Assembly (NCBI RefSeq): GCF_902497895.1
Contig: NZ_CABVHQ010000051.1
Span: 1-43,614 of the forward strand
Source of the DNA: Pseudomonas fluorescens
GTDB lineage: Bacteria; Pseudomonadota; Gammaproteobacteria; Pseudomonadales; Pseudomonadaceae
Reading direction: 5' to 3'
Length of the DNA stretch: 43,614 nt
Shown: in pieces, positions 33,175 to 41,672 of the stretch
How positions within the stretch are numbered: position 1 is the first letter of the stretch
Layout of the letters: every line of letters starts with the position of its first letter
Notes under the pieces: model-generated
What the model saw: the letters and a program-made list of their open reading frames with translations, nothing else
Databases searched by the model: none
Told to the model about the DNA's origin: nothing
Position numbers and translations under genes: made by a program

Positions 33175-33262
33175 ACCGGCGAATCCATAAACGAAATCAG
33201 ACCTTGATTGTCCGCAAGACGCTCGCCGACAGCAATGACCGTAACTGCCAGGAATGATGACC

Positions 33263-33441
33263 GTAGCAGCTGGCGAAGCCTGCGTCCGGCTCGTGTAGCA
33301 GCTGTCGAGCCTGCGAGGCTGCGTTCGGCTGCGCAGCAGTCGTAACTCCTGCCACCACGGTTCACCTGTAAAAACCGCGGTGCCTGATTTTACGACTGCT
33401 GCGCAGCCGAACGCAGCCTCGCAGGCTCGGCAGCTGCTACG
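33263..33441. repeat. Long REP inverted repeat with 50-bp arms
   Basis: A lone unit GTAGCAGCTGGCGAAGCC + TGCGTCCGG sits at 33263-33289. Then arms 33295-33345 and 33390-33441 pair over about 50 bp with a single mismatch, starting GTAGCAGCTGTCGAGCCTGC and ending with AGCAGTCGTAA. The loop is about 44 bp. This is most of the gap 33175-33485, between two minus-strand genes, and no coding frame is supported there. Confidence 0.85.
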
Positions 33442-33485
33442 GGGGGACGTGCAAATACGGGGAAATATGCGAAGCCAGAAATTGC

Positions 33486-33932
33486 TTATCCCCGTGTCGG
33501 CGGCATATCTCCCAACGGCACTACCGCCATGGTCAGCCGCGACACGCAGCTGGCCTTGCCTTCGTCGCTGCTCAGGCGGATGTCCCAGACATGGGTGGTG
33601 CGACCGATGTGAATCGCCCGCGCCACGGCCGTCACCCGCCCGCGGCGCAAGCCGCGCAGATGGTTGGCGTTGATTTCGAGCCCTACGCAATAGAACTTGC
33701 TGGCATCGATGCACAGGTAACTGGCCATGGAACCGACGGTCTCGGCCAGCACCACCGAAGCGCCACCGTGCAACAAACCATAGGGCTGATGGGTGCGATG
33801 GTCGATCACCATGCTCGCGCTCAGGGACTCTTCATCAAAGGATTCGAAGCGGATGTCCAGCACTTCGCCAATGGTGTTTTTCTGGATCGCATTCAGTTGC
33901 TCAATGTCGGGAGGGGTACGCCATAGACTCAT
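33486..33932 (-). CDS. Hotdog-fold thioesterase (MenI/YbdB-like)
   Basis: The 148-residue protein closely resembles E. coli MenI (YdiI) and EntH: HRTHQPYGLLHGGASVVLAE with the catalytic acid E64, and ELNATH-like EINANHLRG. It cleaves acyl- or aroyl-CoA thioesters. Pseudomonas normally makes ubiquinone only, so a menaquinone role is unlikely. It lies 29 bp after the acyl-CoA synthetase gene, with AAGGATG before its ATG, so the two should be one operon that activates and releases the same acids. Confidence 0.9.
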   Translation of the reverse strand: MSLWRTPPDIEQLNAIQKNTIGEVLDIRFESFDEESLSASMVIDHRTHQPYGLLHGGASVVLAETVGSMASYLCIDASKFYCVGLEINANHLRGLRRGRVTAVARAIHIGRTTHVWDIRLSSDEGKASCVSRLTMAVVPLGDMPPTRG

Positions 33933-33961
33933 CGCTACATCCTTAATGGGTTTTATTCGAA

Positions 33962-35629
33962 TCAATCCTGCCACAGCACCACTCCGGAACGCTCGCTCCA
34001 CTCCTGCAAACGTGCGCCGTAGGTGGCCTCGATCACATTGCGTTTGATCTTCAAGGTGGGCGTCAGGAAACCGTTTTCCACAGCCCAACTGTCCTTCACC
34101 ACCACCAGTCGACGCAAGCGTTCGTGTTTTTCGAGCATACCGTTGACCTCTATCAGCAAGGTTTCCAGGCTAGCGTGCAAACCATTGCGGGCGGCACTGG
34201 CGGCATCCTCAAGCCCTACCGCCGACAGCACGCACAGCCCCAGCGGCGCGCTCAAGCCATCACCGACCACGCACACCTGCTCGATCCGCGAATGCACCGC
34301 CAGGAGATTTTCAATCGGCGCCGGAGAGACATATTTGCCTTTGCTGGTCTTGAAGATTTCCTTGAGCCGCCCGGTCAGGCGCAAATTCCCTTCGGTGTCT
34401 TGCTCGCCTTTGTCGCCAGTACGCAGAAAGCCGTCCTCGGTCAGGGTTTCGGCGGTCTTCTGCGGATCCTTGTAGTAGCCGAGCATGGTCGCTGCGCTAC
34501 GCACCTGCACCTCACCCGCCTCGTCGATACGCACTTCGACTCCCGGGCAGGGTGCGCCGATCCAGCCTGGTTTGTGCTCACCCGCACGACCGACATGGGA
34601 ATAACCGCAATTCTCGGTCATGCCATAGACCTCCAGCACATCCAGACCGAGCCGCTGATACCACTCGAGCAAGGTCTGCGGCACCGGCGCGGCGCCGGAC
34701 AAGGCGATACGCAAGGCATCCAGCCCCAAACCGGCGAGGACTTTGTGCCCGACCCGCCGGCCAATGATCGGCAAGCCCAGGAGGAAATCCAGGCGTTTGG
34801 CGGGCATCTTGCTGTACACGCCCATCTGGAATTTGCTCCAGATCCGCGGCACGCCGAACAGCGCGGTCGGTCGGGCGCGCTTCAGGTCGGTGAGGAAAGT
34901 GTCGAGACTCTCGGCAAAAAACACGGTTTGCCCGGTATAGATCGACGCCATTTCGACAAACATCCGTTCCGCCACATGGCACAGCGGCAGGTACGACAGC
35001 AGCCGATCCGACTCCCCCAGGCCAAATAATTGCGTGCCCTGGGTGGTGGCGAAAGCCAGATTGGCGAAACTGTGCATCACCCCTTTTGGCGCACCGGTGG
35101 TGCCTGAGGTGTAGATGATCGTCGCCAGTTGCGCCGCAGCCGGCAGCGGGTCGTCCTGGATCGGTGAACTGCGTTGCAGGTCAGCCCAGCTGTAATCGAA
35201 CGAGCCGTCGGGGCTGAGCGGCAGGCTGATGGTCGGCAAGTCGGCGCGGATTCCGGGCGCCATGCCTGGCCAGTCATCAAGCTTGCCGATAAACACCAGT
35301 ACCGACTCCGAATGCTCCAGCACCTGTGCAACCGCGTCGGCCGTCAGGTTCGGATACAGCGGGACAGACACATGCCCGGCCATCCAGATCGCCAGGTCGG
35401 CGATGATCCAGTGCGCGCAGTTTTTCGAGATGATTGCGATATGGCTGCCTTGCGGCAGCTCCCGGGCGCGGAGCCAGTGGGCTGCGCAGCGGGCCTGGTG
35501 ACCGACATCGGACCAACTGAGGGTTTCGAGCTGCCCGCCCCCTTGTGGCTGGACCAGGAAACGTTGGCGTGCATGACGAGTTTCACGCTCGTAAAATACT
35601 TCCAGCGGCAAACGAAAAGCAGCAGACAT
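33962..35629 (-). CDS. AMP-forming long-chain acyl-CoA synthetase family protein
   Basis: A 555-residue adenylate-forming enzyme with the P-loop YTSGTTGAPKGVMHS (173-187), EVYGMTENCGYS (adenine motif), DGFLRTGDKGEQDTEG and the late LTPTLKIKRN with the catalytic lysine. It is most like the long-chain or FadD15-type synthetases that make acyl-CoA in two steps with ATP. AGGAGCG precedes the ATG at 35629. The substrate is likely a fatty or aromatic acid. It heads an operon with the thioesterase at 33486-33932. Confidence 0.9.
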   Translation of the reverse strand: MSAAFRLPLEVFYERETRHARQRFLVQPQGGGQLETLSWSDVGHQARCAAHWLRARELPQGSHIAIISKNCAHWIIADLAIWMAGHVSVPLYPNLTADAVAQVLEHSESVLVFIGKLDDWPGMAPGIRADLPTISLPLSPDGSFDYSWADLQRSSPIQDDPLPAAAQLATIIYTSGTTGAPKGVMHSFANLAFATTQGTQLFGLGESDRLLSYLPLCHVAERMFVEMASIYTGQTVFFAESLDTFLTDLKRARPTALFGVPRIWSKFQMGVYSKMPAKRLDFLLGLPIIGRRVGHKVLAGLGLDALRIALSGAAPVPQTLLEWYQRLGLDVLEVYGMTENCGYSHVGRAGEHKPGWIGAPCPGVEVRIDEAGEVQVRSAATMLGYYKDPQKTAETLTEDGFLRTGDKGEQDTEGNLRLTGRLKEIFKTSKGKYVSPAPIENLLAVHSRIEQVCVVGDGLSAPLGLCVLSAVGLEDAASAARNGLHASLETLLIEVNGMLEKHERLRRLVVVKDSWAVENGFLTPTLKIKRNVIEATYGARLQEWSERSGVVLWQD

Positions 35630-35732
35630 GCGATGCGCTCCTTTTTTGTTCTGTATGGCGCAAAGCGTAGTCAACCGAGCAACTGCTTGGTCGACTATTT
35701 CACAGACAAACAAGGGCTGGAGTGGTGAACCC

Positions 35733-35882
35733 TGTGGCGAGGGGGCTTGTTGTGGCGAGGGGGCTTGCCCCCGTCCGGCTGCGAAGCAGTCGTAAACCGA
35801 TCACCGGGTTCTAACTGAAAGAACCCGTTGCCTGGTTTTAGGGCCGCTCCGCGCCCCAGCTGGGGCAAGCCCCCTCGCCACA
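35733..35882. repeat. REP pair with duplicated head
   Basis: The head TGTGGCGAGGGGGCTTG occurs twice in a row, at 35733-35749 and from 35751, the second continuing into a full unit to about 35777. The inverted partner is at 35860-35882 (CTGGGGCAAGCCCCCTCGCC + ACA). The inner part has GGGTTCTAACTGAAAGAACCC as a small hairpin. It fills the gap between sixA and the synthetase gene. Confidence 0.82.
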
Positions 35883-35898
35883 GGACCGGGTACGACGT

Positions 35899-36348
35899 TT
35901 ACGGATGTTTGATGCTCTTGAGGGTCATCAACCCAGCCAGCGGCCAGTCACCTTCCAGCTCGACCAGGCCGGCGGTGCCCACCCGTTGCGGTTCGCGCCA
36001 GTGACCCTGTTGCAGATAGGCAATCAGGTTGCTGACCAGCGGGTTATGGCTGACCAGCAGCACGTTATCCAACGAGTCGAGCTCATCCACCACCGCCGGC
36101 GGATCATGGTCGGGAGCCAGCCACTGCACGGTGCGGACCTCAGGCTCGAAGCCCAGGGCTTCGCGCACCAGTTGCGCGGTCTGCTGCGCCCGGGCGTAAG
36201 GGCTGGCGTAGATCGCACTGAGCGGTTGGCCGATGAGCTGCGCGGCGCTGCTCAGCACTTCCTTGCGGCCATTCTCGGTCAGGTTACGCTCGGCATCACT
36301 ACGGGCGTGGGGCTCAGCTTCACCGTGACGCAACACCCAGAGCTTCAT
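35899..36348 (-). CDS. sixA: Phosphohistidine phosphatase SixA
   Basis: SixA removes phosphate from histidine phosphocarriers (known targets: ArcB Hpt domain and the nitrogen-PTS protein NPr). The 149-residue histidine-phosphatase protein starts MKLWVLRHGEAEP with RHG (7-9), has YASPYARAQQTAQ and the second histidine in LVSHNPLVSNL. Length fits SixA. The start overlaps the stop of the DUF4389 gene by 4 bp. A PTS or phosphorelay target is inferred from family; an unlinked hybrid kinase is at 38997. Confidence 0.9.
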   Translation of the reverse strand: MKLWVLRHGEAEPHARSDAERNLTENGRKEVLSSAAQLIGQPLSAIYASPYARAQQTAQLVREALGFEPEVRTVQWLAPDHDPPAVVDELDSLDNVLLVSHNPLVSNLIAYLQQGHWREPQRVGTAGLVELEGDWPLAGLMTLKSIKHP

Positions 36349-36707
36349 AGCTTCGGCTCCTCATCCCGGACCGGGTGCGGTGCCGGCGGTACGGCATGGG
36401 GCGTTTCGCCTTCCGGGGCGCGCGGGGTCGGCCAATCGGCGAATGGCCAGGGTTTCTGATCACTGTGGAAACTGCCGAAGCGCCCGATCTGCGCCAGGAA
36501 TTGGCTCAGACTGTCGCCGAAGTTCATCAGGCTGGCACTCGGTGCGCCGTAGATCAGCCGGTAAATGAGCTGCACCAGCACCACGGCGCCGAGTATGAAT
36601 TGCGCCACTTGCCAGACCAGCACGTACACCAGCATCCACAGGACGCGCAGCAAAATGGACTCATATCCGGCTTCGGATGTTGCAGATGGATCCTTCGGAT
36701 CGCTCAT
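36345..36707 (-). CDS. DUF4389-domain membrane protein
   Basis: The 120-residue protein has one long hydrophobic region at about 20-50 (ILLRVLWMLVYVLVWQVAQF and following) that could be two short membrane spans, then NFGDSLSQFLAQI and a proline-rich tail. The pattern is that of DUF4389 (YggT-like small membrane proteins). AGGAG precedes the ATG. It lies between gpsA and sixA in one run: 18 bp after gpsA and overlapping sixA. Function unknown. Confidence 0.82.
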   Translation of the reverse strand: MSDPKDPSATSEAGYESILLRVLWMLVYVLVWQVAQFILGAVVLVQLIYRLIYGAPSASLMNFGDSLSQFLAQIGRFGSFHSDQKPWPFADWPTPRAPEGETPHAVPPAPHPVRDEEPKL

Positions 36708-36725
36708 GGTCTCGCTCCTTTCCTG

Positions 36726-37751
36726 TCAGTTGAAACCACTGGTGGAGATAAAGTCGACATCGGTTTTCGGTTCACCACGCATCAACAACCCGATCACCTG
36801 GTCAAGCGTGCGCCCTTCGAACAGAATCGCATGCAACCCGGCGACCAGCGGCATATACACCCCGACTTCCTGGGCCTTGGCCTTGAGTACCTTGAGCGTA
36901 TTGACGCCCTCGGCGACTTCACCCAGCCGCGTCACTGCATCCTCCAGGCTCAAGCCCTGCCCCAGGGCAAAACCCACCTGGTAATTGCGGCTCTTGGGCG
37001 AAGAACAGGTGACGATCAAATCACCGACCCCGGCCAGGCCGAGGAAGGTCATCGGATTGGCGCCCTGGTTCACCGCGAACCGGGTCATTTCCGCCAGCGC
37101 GCGAGTGATCAGCATGCTCTTGGTATTTTCCCCCATGCCCAGGGCTACCGCCATGCCGGCGATGATCGCATAGACGTTCTTCAACGCGCCGCCCAACTCG
37201 ACGCCAAAGCGGTCGGCGCTGGCGTAGACGCGGAAGGTACGGCCATGCAGCGCCTCCTGGACGCGCTGGCAGAGTTCTTCGTCTTCACTGGCGACCACGG
37301 TGGCGGTCAGCGCATGCTCGGCAATTTCCCGAGCCAGGTTCGGCCCGGACAACACCCCGATTCGCGCTTGCGGAGCGATTTCTTCGAGAATCTCGCTCAT
37401 CAGCTTGAAGGTGTGCGCCTCAATGCCCTTGGTCAGGCTGACCAGCAATTTGCCGCTCAACAGCTCGGCATGCGGGGCCAGCACCGAACGCAAGGCGCTG
37501 GAGGGCAATGCGACAAAGCATAGATCGCAGTCGGTCAGGGTCGCCAGCAGGTCCGTGACCGGTTCCACCGCTGCAAGAACCTTGATGCCTTTAAGGTAAC
37601 GCGGATTCTCGCGGTTGACCCGAATGGCCTCGGCCTGTTCCGGGTCACGCATCCACAACCGCACAGCAAGACCGTTCTCGGCCAGCAGATTGGCCACGGC
37701 GGTACCAAAACTCCCGCCTCCCAGGACCGCAATAGGGCGCTGTTCAGTCAT
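36726..37751 (-). CDS. gpsA: Glycerol-3-phosphate dehydrogenase [NAD(P)+]
   Basis: GpsA makes sn-glycerol 3-phosphate from dihydroxyacetone phosphate for phospholipid synthesis. The 341-residue protein has GGGSFGTAVA (11-20), SLTKGIE, LSGPNLAREI, and the catalytic region ELGGALKNVYAIIAGM with its lysine, followed by GLAGVGDLIVTCSSPKSRN. Length and motifs are standard. Start at 37751 precedes TEQRPIAVLGGG. TATAAT on the minus strand at 37789-37794 is a likely -10. It heads the gpsA-DUF4389-sixA operon. Confidence 0.96.
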   Translation of the reverse strand: MTEQRPIAVLGGGSFGTAVANLLAENGLAVRLWMRDPEQAEAIRVNRENPRYLKGIKVLAAVEPVTDLLATLTDCDLCFVALPSSALRSVLAPHAELLSGKLLVSLTKGIEAHTFKLMSEILEEIAPQARIGVLSGPNLAREIAEHALTATVVASEDEELCQRVQEALHGRTFRVYASADRFGVELGGALKNVYAIIAGMAVALGMGENTKSMLITRALAEMTRFAVNQGANPMTFLGLAGVGDLIVTCSSPKSRNYQVGFALGQGLSLEDAVTRLGEVAEGVNTLKVLKAKAQEVGVYMPLVAGLHAILFEGRTLDQVIGLLMRGEPKTDVDFISTSGFN

Positions 37752-38067
37752 ATGCAATCCATTAATCCATAGCAGTGGCGATATCGGCATTATACGGGGC
37801 AGTCCTCAGCCGGCCAGCCCTGCGATCAATTACTGGCAAATGACCGGATCTGCCGGTTTCACCCTATCAAATGTGCAGCTGTTCACTGGAAAACCCGCCA
37901 CGCTCGGTTAACATGCGCGGCAATTACCTGTTATCAAGGCTGTGCCGTGTATTTTGGCCCTCCCACCTCTCGTTCACCACGGGTACCCATACCGTCAGCT
38001 ATAGCCTGCGGCCGGTCGGCGGGATCACGCCATGCGCTCTACCCCAGCGCGGAGTTAGAGTTCTAGC
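37752..38067. promoter_or_regulatory. Divergent region between gpsA and the binding-protein gene
   Basis: This 316-bp gap has no gene I can support; a short plus-strand frame (37871-38092) lacks a good ribosome site and runs into the next gene. The gpsA -10 candidate (TATAAT, minus strand, 37789-37794) is the clearest signal, without a good -35. No terminator or repeat is visible. Confidence 0.4.
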
Positions 38068-39000
38068 ATGGATCAATGCCCGTCATGGATGAAGCCACCC
38101 CTTGGCCGCCTCATCGGCTCAGTGTGCCTGGGGATCATCTGCCTGTTCGCCAGTCTTGCGGGCCGGGCCGCCGAGATTGTCCTGACGGGTGCCGAAGACA
38201 GCCCTGGCGTGCAGTCCTTCACTCGGGCCTTGAGCACTTTGCGGCCTGAAGATCGGGTGCGTTTCCGCTTGCTGGCGACCCTGCCGGCACCGAGTCAGCT
38301 GCCCTCGGGCACGCGCCTGATCCTGCTCGACCTGCCAAGCCTCGAGTGGCGCCTGCAGGATGCCCAGGGGCCGGCAACCCTGGTGCTGCGCATCAATCGG
38401 CTGCAAGCCCGGCAACGTCTGAGCAGCGACCTGCCGGCCGGCCTCTGTCTGCTGTGGAGCGACCCACCGCTGGACCGGCAATTGCGCCTGATCCACAGCA
38501 TCCTGCCGCGAGCCCGGCGGGTCGGCGTGCTCTATGACCGCACCAGCGAATTTCTCTTGAGAGAACTGCGTCTACACGCGCAACCGCTGGGACTGGAAAT
38601 CGTCGCCGAGCGCTGGGAGAACACCGGCGACAGCCGTCCACTCCAGACCCTGATGAAAAAAAGCGACGTGCTGCTGGGTCTCGACGATAACGACCTGTAC
38701 AACCCGAAAACCGCGAAGAATCTGCTGCTCAGCAGCTATGCCCGGCACTTGGCACTGATCGGTCCCAATGCCGCGTTCGTCAAGGCCGCAAGCCTGGCCA
38801 GCACCTACAGCGATCAAAACGACTGGCTGGCCACCCTCGACACCTTGCTCGACCGCCCGACCAGTGACTGGCCGCGGGCGCTGTATCCGCAACATTTCAA
38901 AGTGGCGAGCAACCCGCAAGTGGCACGGTCACTGGGTATCGAGCCGATTGACGAACAGTCTGTTGCCACCCGGCTGGCCGAAGGAGAGCAGCGCCCATGA
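38068..39000 (+). CDS. Periplasmic ABC-type binding-protein-like sensor partner
   Basis: The 310-residue protein has a signal peptide (hydrophobic core about 14-33, ending GRAAE) and a mature part that looks like the ABC substrate-binding family (PF04392-like): VLTGAEDSPGVQSFTRAL, LPRARRVGVLYDRTSEFLLR and ALIGPNAAFVKAASLASTYS. No permease or ATPase gene is near. Its stop overlaps the start of a hybrid sensor kinase by 4 bp (ATGA). I infer it binds a ligand in the periplasm and passes the signal to the kinase. The start may be 38068 or 38089. Confidence 0.78.
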   Translation: MDQCPSWMKPPLGRLIGSVCLGIICLFASLAGRAAEIVLTGAEDSPGVQSFTRALSTLRPEDRVRFRLLATLPAPSQLPSGTRLILLDLPSLEWRLQDAQGPATLVLRINRLQARQRLSSDLPAGLCLLWSDPPLDRQLRLIHSILPRARRVGVLYDRTSEFLLRELRLHAQPLGLEIVAERWENTGDSRPLQTLMKKSDVLLGLDDNDLYNPKTAKNLLLSSYARHLALIGPNAAFVKAASLASTYSDQNDWLATLDTLLDRPTSDWPRALYPQHFKVASNPQVARSLGIEPIDEQSVATRLAEGEQRP

Positions 39001-40898
39001 CCTTCCGTCGCCGCTGGGACATCAATACCCGCACCCAGATCATCAGCCTTGGCCCGGCCTTGTTACTGACCTTGCTGCTGATCAGTTTCTTCACCTTCGT
39101 GCGGATTCAGGACCTGCGCCAGGAGCTGAACCATACCGGCCAGCTGATCGCCAACCAACTGGCGCCCGCCACCGAGTACGGGGTGATTTCCGGCAACAAA
39201 GAGGTGCTCGAGAGCTTGTTGAAGGCCACCCTCGCGACCCCGCATGTGCGCTTTCTGGAGGTACAGGACAGCACCAACAATATTCTTGTGTACGTCGAAC
39301 AACCTTCGGAAACCATCAGCCGCTCGCAACAGGTTGAAGTGTTTCAGGCGCCGGTACGCCTGCAACGAATCCACCTGAACACTGATTTCTTCGGGGGCGG
39401 CAAAACGTCGACCATCGCCCCGCGAGAGGATTACCTGGGCCGGGTGATTGTCGGCATGTCGAATGACGCCTTCAGCCAGCGCCAGCAGGAAATCCTGCTC
39501 AAGGCGGGGGTTCTGGCGCTGTTCGCCTTGCTGTTCACCTTTCTCCTGGCCCGCCGCCTGGCCGCGAGCCTGTCGCAGCCGATCAGTGCCATGGGCAATG
39601 CGGTCAAGGCCATTCAACAGGGCGACTACGGCACTGCGCTGCCGATTGTCGACGATGCCGAGCTCGGCAACCTGTCACGGCATATCAACAACCTCGCCGA
39701 TGGCCTCGAGCAAGCCAGCCGCGAACAGCATCAGGCAATGGCCCAACTGATCCAGACCCGCGAAGAAGCGGAAAAAGCCAATAACGCCAAATCCGACTTC
39801 ATGGCGATGATGAGCCATGAACTGCGCACGCCGATGAATGGTGTGATGGGGATGCTGCAACTGCTCGAAACCACCGAAATGACCGAGGAGCAGATCGAAT
39901 ACGTGGCACTGGCCTCGGAGTCCACCGAACACTTGCTTAAAGTGATCAATGACATCCTCGACTTCTCGCGCATCGAGCGCGCGGCGCTGGAACTTGAACA
40001 TATCCCGTTCAACCTCGCCGAGTTGATCACCAGTTGCGCCCAGGCGTTCCAGCACAGTGCGGTACAGCGTGGCCTCAGCCTTGAACTGAAGATTCCGGAC
40101 GGCATGGAGTCGCTGCAGGTTCAGGGCGATCCGACGCGGATTCGGCAGATTCTGGTCAACCTGATCGGTAATGCGCTGAAGTTCACCGAACAGGGCAGTG
40201 TGACCATCGAGCCGCAGTGGCAATCCCTGGATCACGAGCTGCTGTGGTTTACCTGCAGCGTGCGCGACAGTGGCATCGGGATTTCGGCGCAGAGCCTGGA
40301 GCTGATGTTCAATGCGTTCCAGCAGGCCGACAGTTCGATTTCCCGGCGTTATGGCGGCACCGGGCTTGGCCTGCCGATTGCCCGCACCCTCGCCGAGCGA
40401 ATGGGCGGCACCCTGCGCGCCCAGAGTGAAGAAAGCCGCGGTTCGGTGTTCACTCTGGAGATACCCTTGGCCCTGCATCAGCAGAACCTGCCAGTGCTGA
40501 CACCGCGGGTACAGTCGGCCAATGCCCATGGCGAGGGTCGCAACGTGTTGCTGGTCGAGGATAATCCGGTCAACCAGACAGTGATCGAAGCGATGCTGCG
40601 CAGCCTGGGCTTCACCGTCAGCATCGCCACCGACGGTGCGCAAGCCATTCGCAGCGCCGAGAGTCTGATATTTGACGCAATTCTGATGGACTGTCGATTG
40701 CCGCTGATCGATGGCTATGAAGCGACCCGCCAGATTCGCCAACTGCCCGGCTGCGCCGAACTGCCCATTATTGCCCTGACCGCCAACGCCTTGCAGGGCG
40801 ATCGCGAGGCTTGCCTGGACGCCGGGATGAACGATTACCTGGCCAAGCCGTTCAAACGCACTGATCTGCAGCAAATTCTGCAACGTTGGGTTCAGTAG
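38997..40898 (+). CDS. Hybrid sensor histidine kinase/response regulator
   Basis: A 633-residue kinase: membrane segment about 16-36, periplasmic domain about 37-166, second membrane segment about 167-186, HAMP linker (about 187-240), HisKA with H274 in MMSHELRTPMN, ATPase with N392 in NLIGNALKF and DSGIGIS (424-430), and a receiver domain with D565 in LMDCRLPLIDG. There is no Hpt domain, so a separate Hpt protein must relay the phosphate. Placement just upstream of fabA-fabB is that of the P. aeruginosa hybrid kinase PA1611, reported to interact with RetS (recalled, not checked). It overlaps the binding-protein gene. Confidence 0.92.
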   Translation: MTFRRRWDINTRTQIISLGPALLLTLLLISFFTFVRIQDLRQELNHTGQLIANQLAPATEYGVISGNKEVLESLLKATLATPHVRFLEVQDSTNNILVYVEQPSETISRSQQVEVFQAPVRLQRIHLNTDFFGGGKTSTIAPREDYLGRVIVGMSNDAFSQRQQEILLKAGVLALFALLFTFLLARRLAASLSQPISAMGNAVKAIQQGDYGTALPIVDDAELGNLSRHINNLADGLEQASREQHQAMAQLIQTREEAEKANNAKSDFMAMMSHELRTPMNGVMGMLQLLETTEMTEEQIEYVALASESTEHLLKVINDILDFSRIERAALELEHIPFNLAELITSCAQAFQHSAVQRGLSLELKIPDGMESLQVQGDPTRIRQILVNLIGNALKFTEQGSVTIEPQWQSLDHELLWFTCSVRDSGIGISAQSLELMFNAFQQADSSISRRYGGTGLGLPIARTLAERMGGTLRAQSEESRGSVFTLEIPLALHQQNLPVLTPRVQSANAHGEGRNVLLVEDNPVNQTVIEAMLRSLGFTVSIATDGAQAIRSAESLIFDAILMDCRLPLIDGYEATRQIRQLPGCAELPIIALTANALQGDREACLDAGMNDYLAKPFKRTDLQQILQRWVQ

Positions 40899-40984
40899 AA
40901 CCGAGGTTTCGACGATCTGTGACTGGCGTGAAATGCGAAAGTGCGGCAGTCTTAGGCACCCGAACAGGCCCGTAAACAGGCCTG

Positions 40985-41011
40985 TATAATAATTTCAGTG
41001 CACAAGTGTAC
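40985..41011 (+). promoter_or_regulatory. fabA promoter and DesT-like operator candidate
   Basis: TATAAT at 40985-40990 is a perfect -10. From 40998 to 41011, GTGCACAAGTGTAC is an imperfect palindrome at about +1 to +14; read on the other strand, TGTACACTTGTGCAC resembles the DesT operator known at the fabAB and desCB promoters of P. aeruginosa as I remember it. ACAGGCCTGT (40976-40985), a second palindrome, overlaps the -10, and ACAGGCC occurs also at 40964-40970. I see no good -35. The DesT assignment is inference. Confidence 0.5.
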
Positions 41012-41145
41012 ATTCGTGCCCTTTGTGCTGTGACTTTCACTACAACGCAATAGTCTATGAGTAGGCTGTCGATTCGAGGCATGAACGCTTCGATCGGTCG
41101 GGAAGATTTGCCCACCCTGCCGCATGGGACTATTGAGGAGCTCGC

Positions 41146-41661
41146 ATGACCAAACAAAACGCCTTTACTCGGGAAGACCTGCTGCGCTGCAGTCGCGGTG
41201 AGCTGTTCGGCCCAGGTAACGCGCAACTGCCCGCCCCGAACATGCTGATGGTGGATCGCATCACCCATATCAGCGCCGAGGGTGGCAAGTACGGCAAAGG
41301 TGAATTGGTCGCCGAGCTGGATATCAATCCGGACCTGTGGTTCTTCGCGTGCCACTTCGAAGGTGACCCGGTCATGCCGGGCTGCCTGGGCCTGGATGCC
41401 ATGTGGCAGCTGGTCGGTTTCTTCCTTGGCTGGCAGGGTTTGCCAGGCCGTGGTCGCGCATTGGGCTCAGGAGAGGTAAAATTCTTCGGCCAGGTCTTGC
41501 CGACTGCCGGAAAGGTTACTTACAACATTCAGATCAAGCGCGTCATGCGCGGCAAGCTGAACATGGCCATCGCCGATGGTTCTGTCAGCGTCGACGGCCG
41601 CGAAATCTATACCGCCGAAGGCCTCCGGGTCGGCGTATTTACTTCCACTGACAACTTCTAA
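41146..41661 (+). CDS. fabA: 3-hydroxydecanoyl-ACP dehydratase/isomerase FabA
   Basis: FabA dehydrates 3-hydroxydecanoyl-ACP and isomerises it to the cis-3 product, the branch point of unsaturated fatty acid synthesis. The 171-residue protein has H70 in FFACHFEGDPVMPG and D84 in LGLDAMWQ, the catalytic pair, and the full family sequence. GAGGAG precedes the ATG. fabB follows after 11 bp, in one operon. A candidate repressor site lies at the promoter. Confidence 0.98.
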   Translation: MTKQNAFTREDLLRCSRGELFGPGNAQLPAPNMLMVDRITHISAEGGKYGKGELVAELDINPDLWFFACHFEGDPVMPGCLGLDAMWQLVGFFLGWQGLPGRGRALGSGEVKFFGQVLPTAGKVTYNIQIKRVMRGKLNMAIADGSVSVDGREIYTAEGLRVGVFTSTDNF

Positions 41662-41672
41662 GGGTTATCCGC

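Noticed and set aside
37871..38092. A small frame of 73 codons before the binding-protein gene
   Set aside because: No good ribosome site, no recognisable protein, and it runs into the next gene's start.
39675..40883. A 402-codon frame antisense to the hybrid kinase
   Set aside because: It mirrors the kinase and receiver domains and has no independent support.
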